In this document: piece after piece, positions 45,166 to 55,200 of the stretch
Layout: every line of letters starts with the position of its first letter
Numbering within the stretch: the first letter of the stretch is position 1
Source of the DNA: Mixophyes australis
Taxonomy: Eukaryota > Chordata > Amphibia > Anura > Limnodynastidae
Length of the DNA: 64,000 nucleotides
NCBI GenBank assembly: GCA_036250195.1
Contig: JAVHZZ010000002.1
Span: forward strand, 367,848,624-367,912,623
Reading direction: 5' to 3'
Translations under genes and position numbers: made by a program
The notes under the pieces: model-generated
Databases searched by the model: none
The model's input: the letters and a program-made list of their open reading frames with translations, nothing else
Told to the model about the DNA's origin: nothing

Positions 45166-46450
45166 TGCAGAATGTGTGAACTTGGTAATATTGCAGTACC
45201 AATGGACTTATACTGCTGGATTGGTTTTGCAAATTTGGTTATAATTATTATATATTTTTTTTTTTTAAATTTTTTTTTTTTTTTTACTTTTTTTTTATTT
45301 TTTAAAAACTTGGGAATAATGGGGAAATAACTATGCCCTTAGAAGCACAGAGCACAGGACACAGCACCACTGGACTGAACAGGACACGGCACAGGACCCA
45401 GCAGCACTACGGAACTCAGCAGGACAGAGCACAGGACACAGCACCATTGGACTGATACTGCAGAATGTGTGAACTTTGTAATATTGCAGTACCAATGGAC
45501 TTATACTGCTGGATTGGTTTTGCACATTTGGTTATAATTATTATATATATTTTTTTTTTTTTAATTTTTTATTATTTTTTACTTTTTTTTTATTTTTTAA
45601 AAACTTGGGAATAATGGGGAAATAACTATGCCCTTAGAAGCACAGAGCACAGGACACAGCACCACTGGACTGAACAGGACCCAGCAGCACTACGGAACTC
45701 AGCAGGACAGAGCACAGGACACAGCACCACTGGACTGATACTGCAGAATGTGTGAACTTTGTAATATTGCAGTACCAATGGACTTATACTGCTGGATTGG
45801 TTTTGCAAATTTGGTTATAATTATATATATTTTTTTTTTAATTTTAAATTGTCATTTTTTTTTTACTTTTTTTTTATTTTTTAAAAACTTGGGAATAATG
45901 GGGAAATAACTATGCCCTTAGAAGCACAGAGCACAGGACACAGCACCACTGGACTGAACAGGACACGGCACAGGACCCAGCAGCTCTACGGAACTCAGCA
46001 GGACAGAGCACAGGACACAGCACCACTGGACTGATACTGCAGAATGTGTAAACTTTGTAATATTGCAGTACCACTGGACTTTTACTGCTGAATGTGTGAA
46101 CTTGGTAATATTGCAGTACCAATGGGCTTATACTGCAGGATTGGTTGTGCAAATTTTGTGGTAATTAAAAAAAATTAAATTAGTTTTTGGTATTTTTTTA
46201 AATAACTTTTTTTTATTTTTTTAAACACAGGGGAATATTGGGGAAATAACTATGCCCTTAGAAGCACAGAGCACAGGACACAGCACCACTGGACTGAACA
46301 GGACACAGCACTGGACCCAGCAGCACCACTGACCTCAGAAGGACAGAGCACAGCACACAGCACCACTGGACTGATACTGCAGAACACAGCACAGCACAGC
46401 ACAGCACAGCACAGCACAGAACTAAACAGCACAGCACGAGATCTACCAGG
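45166..46450 (-). repeat. Leader array of hAT-B: four copies of about 290 bp
   Basis: The phrase GAATGTGTGAACTTTGTAATATTGC recurs near 45171, 45463, 45746 and 46041; GGGGAAATAACTATGCCC recurs near 45319, 45615, 45900 and 46240. Each unit has a T-rich block and a CAGCACAGGACACAGCACC block. The last block has expanded into an ACAGC microsatellite at about 46384-46420. It lies between the promoter-like end and the transposase ATG. Confidence 0.93.
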
Positions 46451-46500
46451 ACAGAGGACCACCTAACACACCCTCCCTCTACCCTGATCAATGCCCGAGT

Positions 46501-46550
46501 GAAGATGGCGGCGACTAGCGGGGAATTTATAGGATCCGAGTATCGCGAGA
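46501..46550 (-). promoter_or_regulatory. Promoter-like end of hAT-B: CGCGA palindrome, TATA box, YY1 word
   Basis: Reading on the minus strand: TCTCGCGATA (46541-46550), TATAAATT (46524-46531), then GCCGCCATCTTC (46501-46512). The last is the YY1 recognition word, placed about where a start site would fall. hAT-A has the first two with the same spacing order. TCTCGCGAGA is the BANP/ZBTB33-class promoter motif, and ZBED1, a domesticated hAT protein, binds a TGTCGCGAYA site. Function is inferred from motif and place. Confidence 0.6.
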
Positions 46551-46698
46551 TCCGACAACGGGATTATGAGTCAGAGCCTCAGTTTCAGATTTGAATTTGG
46601 CGCCAATACCCGGATCTGTCTCGGATCCGACTCGGATCGGCAACGTTCGGGTGGGCTCGGATTTCATAAATCCGAGTGCGCTCATCCCTAGTCTTATC

Positions 46699-47186
46699 TG
46701 ACATGCTGTATGTAGACATCTAAAGATGTGTTTAAATCCGCTGTACTATTTCCATAACTGTTGCCAAAAGACTCAAAGACAGTGAATATTGATTTAGATT
46801 GAGTAAAATATTTGTGAGTTGCATTGTTTATAAGTAGAAAATTGTAATTATATGGTATTTGACTCTAATTATTATTTGCCACCCAAAAACATTTTAGTAA
46901 TATATTTTTCCTGAATAATAAATTTGACGTTAGTTAATTTTTGGTGTCCTACTTGTATTGGGGACCAGAGGGTTCTCTGTCCCACTGCTGTGTCGTGAAC
47001 TAAAGAAGAGCATCTGGAGGCCAGGTACGATCCGCACTACACTCAACAACACCAACCTATAGGAGTGTTACACTGACAGTGTCTAAAGGAGCCTAAATCT
47101 AATAAATAGATCTTGCACATTATTTACTATGTATTTTACGATATTGGGACAATGGCAACTTACAAGTGCAACACCATTTACAGATA
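46699..47186. other. Non-coding AT-rich spacer
   Basis: Nothing recognisable between hAT-B and the next MITE. Confidence 0.5.
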
Positions 47187-47721
47187 ATACCCCATTCATA
47201 CTGCACCAAAAACCCGGGTTTTTGCAGGGGCACGCTGAAAAACCCGGGTCTTGGTGCAGTGTGAATAGTCCAACCACAAAATCCCGGGTCTAAAATCCCG
47301 GGACTTAGACCCGGGATTTTGCGAGGGGTAATTCCCGGGTCTCACCATTCATACTGTAAAAAAAAAAAATGGCAAAGTAAAAAAAAATGATTTTAATTAA
47401 TAAAAAATACATAACAAATGTTTACTTAACTTATTTTCAGCCAGCGGTGTCTCCGGTGCGTTGCCGGCTGTCAGGGGGACCTCTGGGTACTAAAATGACG
47501 TCATTTCTAATGGACTAGAAATGACGTCATTTTAGTACCCAGAGGTCCCCCTGACAGCCGGCAACGCACCGTAGATTTTTTTTTTCTAAAACCCGGGTCG
47601 GGCAGGTGCAGTATGAACCCGCCCGACCCGGGAATCTTCTTATCTATACTGCCCTGTGCCCCGGCAATATCCCGGGTTAACAACCCGGGATATTGCCGGG
47701 GCGGCAGTATGAAAGTGGTAT
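47187..47721. mobile_element. CCCGGG-rich MITE, copy 2
   Basis: 535 bp with ends ATACCCCATTCATACTGC and GCAGTATGAAAGTGGTAT. It has at least ten CCCGGG palindromes, and its end regions match copy 1 at 13074. The centre is different and holds a perfect 56-bp hairpin. Superfamily unknown. Confidence 0.82.
47454..47571. repeat. Perfect 56-bp inverted repeat with 6-nt loop
   Basis: Arms 47454-47509 and 47516-47571 match at all 56 positions; the loop is ATGGAC. Each arm includes TGACGTCA, the cAMP-response palindrome. It is inside the CCCGGG MITE and absent from the other copy. Transcripts could fold into a long hairpin RNA. Confidence 0.95.
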
Positions 47722-47980
47722 AACAGAAATTTCTTTTGCTCAAGGACATCTGGAGGTTGTATTCTTACATTTCTTGTGAGATTCAATTACCCACACAGAA
47801 TGATCTCGTGAAACAGCATTTCAAACAAATATAATTTTAGCTTGATGATCTATGTGTATTGAAATAAAGTCTATACAGTAATGTTATCTGCACTGAGCTC
47901 AATTGTGGCAGTTGTTTCAACAGTGATTTATTAATAATATATTCAAATTGTGTTTTATTTATCCACAAAACCGTTCCATT

Positions 47981-48130
47981 AAATTGACCTTAGTCTCTCT
48001 CTCAGTCTGTGTGTATGTTAGGGAATTTAGACTGTAAGCTCCAATGGGACAGGGACTGATGTGAGTGAGTTCCCTGTACAGCGCTGCGGAATTAGTGGCG
48101 CTATATAAATAGCTGATGATGATGATAATG
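47981..48130 (+). mobile_element. SINE 3' part, 5' truncated
   Basis: Begins at AATTGACCTTAGTCTCTCTC and runs through the tail block GCGCTGCGGAATTAGTGGCG to (GAT)n. The tRNA-like head is missing. Confidence 0.85.
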
Positions 48131-48724
48131 TGTATTTTTGGTCCCCTTTTTTTGTCCACATTTACCAGATTGGAAGCCAGACAATCAATATGAGCCATTG
48201 ATCTCTACATCTGTAAATTCCAGGAATGAATCCAGGACTCACTCCCACATGACCCTATAAATACATCTGGGTTTCATTTTAAAGTGTATTTTACCATGGT
48301 GAAAGCGCCTTTTTGTATACACTCTTCCACGTATGTGTTTATTTTTGACTTGTTCATGTGTTGTAGCCTGAGGTAAGCAACACTTAAGACTTTTGCATCC
48401 GTTCTCTCATACCTATAGACTCTGGAAATATTATGCCTATCTTAGCCTTAATAGGCAAGGCAGCATGGCCATTAAATACATGTTAAATATATGAAAACTA
48501 GTTTGATGCCAGATCCAGATGTTATCTGAACAATGAAGCTGCATGCAGCATATGGAGGTAAGACAGTTTACCTCAGAACTGAACTGTAAACTGGCCTCCA
48601 TAAAGGCTACAACTTCAGTTATCTGATTGATTAGAACTCTTTCTCTAGAGTATAAGCAGAATACTTTAAAGATAATTAAATTATTAGTAACATCAATTCT
48701 GTAAATACTACTATAGCAAACCAA
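48131..48724. other. Non-coding spacer
   Basis: No gene or repeat recognised. Confidence 0.5.
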
Positions 48725-48850
48725 GGGGTAAATGTATTATAGTCCGATTTTTTCAAGTCGCCGGAAATCGGCGAGTTTACAGCTAAAATTTAAAGCGGCG
48801 CTGGCTTGTAAAGGCAAATGAAAAAATCGAACTATAATACATTTACCCCC
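48725..48850. mobile_element. Palindromic MITE, TSD CAA, internally deleted
   Basis: 126 bp; ends GGGGTAAATGTATTATAG and its complement; CAA on both sides. One arm keeps TTTAAAGCGGCGCTGGCTT but most of the other arm is missing, so it is a deleted relative of the copy at 20363. Confidence 0.85.
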
Positions 48851-48853
48851 AAG

Positions 48854-49877
48854 TTGTAGATTCACTTTCCAGCAATTAATTTGTTGTGTAACGGATGATT
48901 TAAAAGTCCATTGCATACAGAGTATGATGCCCATAAAACAAAGTCCATTGTTAGCCTTAAAGCTTGTCCATAAAGTGGCCCAAAATAAAGAGTGTGAGTT
49001 ATTCCTCTTTGGAAAATGAGGTTCATAAATCCAACTTTTTACATTTTTAGAACTTCATTTGTTCAGCGGTTGACATTATTGACATAAATTAATAATAAAG
49101 AAGATAATCAGAAAAATGAAGATGGTTTATTTGTGTGTAAATGAAGTGACAGCTACGTGTGTCACATATAATGGCACACATGTGAAGTCATTATAACACC
49201 ATGGCCTATATAATGTCTTCTGTTAATCTCACAGTGTGTTCAGACTCAGCAGCCTAAAATAACGCTTTGTGTCTTCTCTTGCTGCATCCAAAGATGGCAG
49301 AACAGGACGTGATAGCACCGGGAAGGATACCCAGACAGCACCATCAGATGGTGAGGATTCAGACAGGCTTTGTAATGACATTGTGAAAACAAAGTGCTGT
49401 GTTTTGTCTATCGAATGATCACAGGTCATCAGTGCTTTTTCTCCCACTTATTTTCACTGCAGCTCACACTGTGCATGTTTACAATATATAATATTGTAGC
49501 CTTTCAAACAATTCTAAATGTTTAGTCAATGTTTAGTCAAAATTAAAATGAATTCCTATGCTTCCAGAGAACTGCTCTGTGTGTACGTTTACAGCAGTAG
49601 TGATGTAAGAGTTCCCATGGCCACATACAGTTATTCTCGCTTCCAATGTCTAGAGTTGGGTCAACATCCTGTAAGGCAAAAGTTATAATCTATCTCCTTT
49701 GCCAGCTAATATAAATAAGACAATAGTAGCTGAAGGTTTATCTTATGTGTCCACTATGAGGCCTAATTGTGCTCCTGGTCGTTCCACATCATTTAATTTA
49801 TCTAGTGAACACTGCTAATAAGCAGCCAACAGTCCTATTTTTAGGTGGCTTTCGGACCTCAGTCACCATTCCACATC
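48854..49877. other. Region beyond the HIP1 3' end, no gene seen
   Basis: Non-repetitive, moderately AT-rich. A 72-codon minus frame at 49229-49447 has no recognised motif. Confidence 0.45.
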
Positions 49878-49883
49878 TTTATT
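49878..49883 (-). promoter_or_regulatory. Candidate poly(A) signal for HIP1
   Basis: AATAAA on the minus strand, about 320 nt downstream of the candidate last exon start. Nearer AATAAA words also exist (at 50201-50206), so the choice is uncertain. Confidence 0.3.
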
Positions 49884-50201
49884 CTCTCTGTGTTTGATCC
49901 TAATCTAAAGAATACGTCAGGAAATTGGATATATTTGTCTTCTAAGCATTGAGAGTGTTGGTGGAGCGTGATGGGCATTATAAAGTTTGGCCAGGTTTCC
50001 CGTTCCTCTCCTGTGCACCATTGGTGCATCTTATTTATTGTCCTGCTGCCATTCTGTAGCCCATTGGAAATACTCAGTGTCGGCTGGAACTGGTCAGTCC
50101 TGGCTGTGTTGAGGAGATTTGATTTGAATGCCATAGACGTGTGCTTTCTGAGTTGTCCGCTGTGTGTGCATTCAGTATCGCGAGAGAAAGCTGGATACGG
50201 T

Positions 50202-50212
50202 TTATTCAGCCG
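50202..50212 (-). CDS. HIP1: Candidate last coding exon of HIP1 (exon K, ends in stop)
   Basis: On the minus strand a strong acceptor TTCTGTTTTTCTACCACAG ends at 50213. It is followed in the right phase by 11 nt that complete one codon and give Ala-Ala-Glu-stop. The tail would then be much shorter than the human HIP1 tail as I recall it. The alternative is that exon J is terminal: reading on past its donor gives Gly-Lys-stop at 52097-52099. The true last exon could also lie elsewhere. Confidence 0.3.
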
Positions 50213-50481
50213 CTGTGGTAGAAAAACAGAATACAAGACAATTACATTCTTTGCATCCAGTGCAAAACTGAGGACAGGTGCACATGTAACAGTGCAAAAA
50301 GTGCCAAAACCTATAGTAATCAGATTAATTTGTAATTTTCAAATTCAGTAAAAAAAAGCAAACACCTGGTTGCTATGGGTTACAGCACCTCTTTGTACAA
50401 TTACGTTTATGCAAGTTTTCAGAATTCTCCCCTAGTGTGTGTGTCCACTGAATGTTGATATCAATAATATCATATATTATT

Positions 50482-50512
<31 letters not shown>

Positions 50513-50614
50513 ATGGTAGTTTTTATCCTAAAATCTAAGTTATTTTTATTTTTCTGATTCACTATTGCAATATGTTTGAAATATTGCTAGTGGTAAATAA
50601 TAGGATTGGGGTAT

Positions 50615-51640
50615 GATTAAACATGCAATTAAAAATATACATCACAATCTCAGTGAAACTGCAGGAGGTTCATATAAAAGGGTTACACAGAGCTTATACA
50701 TCACAATCACAGAGAAGACATTTCATATCGGAGGAGAGAAGTTCATGCCCAAAATGCAAACAAAGCCCAGCCACATTCTATCATAACTTTTGGGAATGCA
50801 GAAAAATATCTCGCTTATGGAACAAAATATTTGCCTTTCTAAACTCTGTTTTTAAGGTTACGTGACATGGAGACCCCATTCCACTGTTATTTTGACGCTT
50901 GCAAAGATAGTTTGCCTTCTGTTATTATACAAATTTTAACAGTGGCATTGACAGTGGCAAAAAAAGCAATTCTACGCAACTGGACTTCCTCAGCTCCCCC
51001 ATTCCTAAGGGATGTACAATTGGAGTTACTAGAACTCCTCTTCTTTGATATACGTGCAGATCTCTCCAGGTGTTGAGAAGGGCGTACGTAAGTTCTATTC
51101 TAAATGGGGTCTCTATGTGGAGTCATTGCCAAAATCCCAACAGGGTGATATTCTCAAAATATTTGAGTCTACCAAATGGTCCTTGTATAGACGGTTAGGC
51201 TCGGATAATTAATTAATCTTGCTGGCTATTTTCTTTGGTTTCTCGTGTACAAAGAACAGAAAGTATACAATATTATCTACCCACCCTTTCTCCTTCCCCT
51301 CTGCTAATACTTAATACCTAATACACAGTATATTTAAAATTTACAATGTATAAAATGTTGTATAAGAACTATAGAAAAGTGGAATGAAGATCGTCTGATG
51401 CATTGATTTTGACTCTGGTTATGTTATGTTTGATAGCAAGTAAATGCTCTCTTAATGGAAACAACTCCACCACAATTCAAATATGCATCTCCTATTATCT
51501 CCTTTTTGTATTGTTACATGATTATCTGATGCATACATTCGTTGTTTATGTTGCTAATTGAAAATCATATGTTGAATATCTACTATGTGTTTTGTGTCTT
51601 GAAATTGCAAATAAAATGTTTTGAAAAAAAAATATGCATC
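50615..51640 (+). pseudogene. L1/Tx1 LINE ORF2 C-terminal fragment with A-rich tail
   Basis: Plus strand, against HIP1. Contains the Cys/His motif SCPKCKQSPATFYHNFWEC near 50735-50795 and, after a frameshift, VAKKAILRNWTS near 50955. It has an A-rich end AAATAAAATG...GAAAAAAAA at about 51610-51633. 5' truncated and dead. Confidence 0.8.
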
Positions 51641-52104
51641 ACATTTTTTGCCACATTTCCTCTTCTCTGAACTAAACTGAGTTATTGCCCATAGGCAGTA
51701 CCAGTGCCAAGAGCCACAATTATAGGGACTTTTCTAGCATACTTGCTTGGCATTACCAGCTGAGGCATGGAAATTCCCGTGTTATACCCTTGCTACACTT
51801 AGTAATTTCTTGCTAAATTAAAGGGGATTTCTACTTTGAACAAACAAGGATCCGACTGTCATTTTAAGGGTCATTTTAGAACCACAAAAATGCAACAACC
51901 TTTTGTGAAATCATACTAATGCTTGAGCAACTACACCCTGCTTTATAGGCTCTTAAAACTGAAAAACAAAAATACAGAATACAGTAAAATATGACCTGTA
52001 AAATGTACATATTTAAGTTCCACAAATCTGGGCTTCAGTCAAAACATTATAATAGTTCCATACTAAGCCCTCATTGGTATGAGTAATATCCATCATTTAC
52101 TTAC

Positions 52105-52213
52105 CATCACCCCATCCCTCTGAGACACCAGCTAAGTCATAGTGCTTCTTCCTTAGCTCTCCCAGTTTCTCTCTCTCCTTTTGCAACTGGCTTTCTAGCT
52201 CGAGAACACGCAC
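52105..52213 (-). CDS. HIP1: HIP1 exon J
   Basis: 109 nt, acceptor GTTTGGCAG, donor ATG|GTAAGT. Encodes the terminal coiled coil VRVLELESQLQKEREKLGEL, then LRKKHYDLAGVSEGWGD. Reading on past the donor gives a stop after two codons, so it could also act as a terminal exon. Confidence 0.9.
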
Positions 52214-55200
52214 CTGCCAAACGCAAACCATTCTGTTAGTTAGAATGTAATATTAGTTAATAGACAGAATTATTGTGCCAAAGACAAAACACTTTCATGG
52301 TAGCTATTTCAAATCCATTTTCTTAAGGTGGGAAAGGAGCTGTGTAGAAGAAGTTTAGCCCTTAGTTATGGCCGTTACCTGGGAGTCCATCTCTTGGCGC
52401 TTGATCTGTGTTAGAGTCATGCTAGAGAAGTCCATTGTGTCTGTGGGAAAGAGAAAAGACTTGGCATGACCAACAAAGTGACCTTTGCCTTAAACTTCTT
52501 GGCAACATAACATTTATAATTAGAACTTGTTCTGTTTAGGAACTAGCTACTCAACCATTGCCATCTATTACAACACACGAAGGGCCTGAAGCAGAGGTGT
52601 CTGCAAAATGGTTGTAAATTATGCTAAAAGACAGCAGGCGCAAAATAGAGCATATCCTCCCATATACAGCGCTCTACAAGTCTTAACAAGAATCCAACTC
52701 CGTGTATGCAACATATGTGCCTGGTGTATGCAACATATGTGCCTGGTTTACGCTAAATCATCATCATCTTTGTGTACCTGCCTCCTAAAACTGTCTGCAG
52801 GAGCCACATTTGTGTGAACGCCCCCTTACTGTACTTAGCCTACATCATACTTCCCTTCCCTCCCCCGTTCCACCTCTCCAGTTGAAAGCAGGCGCAATTG
52901 CGAGCTACGCTCAAGTCTGCATTGGCACATACGGGCCCAGTCTCTTTGTGAGCATGCACAGTGAGAATTTGTGCAGTATACACTACGCAAACTGGCATAA
53001 GTTCAACTCAGCATCAGGCTCTAAGTGTTGGTCAGTGGCAGAACTACCATTGGTGCAGCAGGTGCAAAGCACCGGGGCCCATGGAGATAATGGGGACCGC
53101 TGCATGGCAGAAGCAGAGGGTCGGAAGTAGTATGATGTGGGCCCTGGTTCCCTCCTTCCCACTTCCCTGCACTGAGGCCCACAGCTCACTAGTTCCACCT
53201 CTGGTGTTGGTAATAATGTACAATACTTTAGACGCAGCACACATTACCAAAACAACATATACTTACCCTTTTCTTCAATCTGCGACTTGACTGACTTTGT
53301 AGACGCCACCACACCAGCAGCATTGTGATTTACAACTTTTGAGGCTTGCTGCAGTCTAGCCAGGTTAGCGCTGTTTTTCTCGGCCTTTACCTACAGAGAT
53401 TAGTGAGCACAGTAATATATCATCACGTCTATAACATGTGGCTGATGAAAACTGTCAAAGATATTTTTTGGGGATAAAGTCAATTTATTTAGCATGAAAA
53501 TATTTACATTGTTTTATCTTATTTTAGTATATCATTTATATTTGATGTGGTTTTATTATGTCATATGTTATATTATTGGATCCTGGCGTGTGAGCTGATG
53601 AGAGGGATATGAACAGGAATGAAGGAGTTAATTCAAAAGAACAGATGTTTCCAATCAGAGATGTTGAACAAAGATTTGCACAAACTTCTCCAATTTCTCC
53701 ATTGCATCCAGGAGAGCCAAAAGGATCAAGATACGCCTATATACCTTCTCAGCCAATAGTAATATGACATTTGTAAATTGTAGTACAACCTACTTTGGTT
53801 GGTACTAAAAGTAATTGTCTGGTCTTTTGGACGACCAGAGATTTCAGGACTGAAATTGAGCTGATAATATTATCACAGCGCAAGCTTTTCATTTTTTGTA
53901 ATTAATAAACCTTTCAAACTTTTTTTCTCCTAAGAGTTTTTTTTAGCTGAAGACATTCAATTATTGCTTTAACAAAATCGAATATATGACTTTGGTTATT
54001 TGTTTAATGAAGACAATTGCGACAGTCCTGGTGAATATATGAACATATTGTAGACAGTAGCAACATCAGTAGAAACCTCTAGACTCCCATACACAAGAAG
54101 ACCGAGGATCAGGTCGTAAAATCAGAAAGCTTTTTGCGCATTTTTACTAAGGAAAGTAATAGCATTTGGCTCAGGATATCTGATCTAGTTAAAGTGCTCA
54201 GACCATACCTTGGAGGCTGCCACAAGCTGGGCAGTGCTCGCTGCAATTTCATGGGAACAAACAATGATATCTTCAAATTTCCCCTGTCCTTGGACCACAA
54301 GGTCTGCAGCGTCCCTGAAAAGAGGGAAAAGATGAACAACGGGAGAGGCCAAACACTGAGAGAATAATACAGCAGTAGCAAGAAACTAACAACTTGTTCT
54401 ATTGCAACACAACAATGTCTTTACCAAGGTATGTTATTCAAAAACTGAACTAAACTATTATATTGAAACAAGTAACGGAACGGCTCTTACTTGAGCTGCA
54501 GTCTTCAACGATTGCCATCTAAATCTCCACAGTTAGCCAATAATACAACTAGCTTAGATCCAATGAGGAGCTGACAGACAAACAACTCTCAGCACAGGTG
54601 AAGCCAATCCATCCCAGTGTACCAAACATCTACGCTGGAGGGAGGGGGTGGACTTGGCATAGTAAGCATAGCGCATGAGTGAATAATGGTCAGGGAATCC
54701 TTTCCTATCATGAGCTGCGTCCATTATAGAAATGAGTGATTTGAATATGTGTGCAGGCGTCATACAACCAAGGAAATTGGGACCCATAGGTAACACCGTT
54801 CAACCAGACAGCCAAACAGCCACATATATCCAATTTGTTAAAAGTACCCCCCTGTGTGGGCACCAGTAGAACAAGGCATCAGGGCTGTGCTGCTTTTTTT
54901 TAATCTTTTTGGTAATTGATGTATACTTACACCATGACAGTAGCTCCCCAACCTACTGCCTTGGAAGCGGATATCAATCCTTCCGTCCACCGTGAGTTTC
55001 TGGCATAAAACTCTTTGGTAGATGCAGCACCCTGCAGAAGAAACCCACAATAAATATGGTGTACAGATAATGAGAGTAAATACTGAGTAAAATCTGGGGC
55101 TCTACAGCACAACAGTTATACTAGAAATACAAATTGCATATGTATGTTTACACAATAGTTAGTAGGGATTGAGAAAGATGGAAATTATTAGAAAAAAAAC

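Larger units (their letters stand above)
38361..46690 (-). mobile_element. hAT-B: apparently complete autonomous hAT-Ac-type transposon, 8.3 kb
   Basis: Ends TAGGGATGTGC and (reversed) TAGGGATGAGC, with GTCTTATC duplicated exactly at 38353-38360 and 46691-46698. Ac-family elements of plants also end in (T/C)AGGGATG. On the minus strand it carries a promoter-like end at 46500-46550, a leader of about four 290-bp repeats, an uninterrupted transposase gene, and 3.3 kb of tandem arrays downstream. Subterminal CGGAT words (GGATCCGG, TCGGATCCGA) cluster at both ends and may be transposase sites. Everything needed for an autonomous element is visible; activity is not shown. Confidence 0.93.

Noticed and set aside
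49859..50351. 125-127 codon frames on both strands
   Set aside because: No conserved features; the segment is better explained as candidate HIP1 last exon and 3' UTR.
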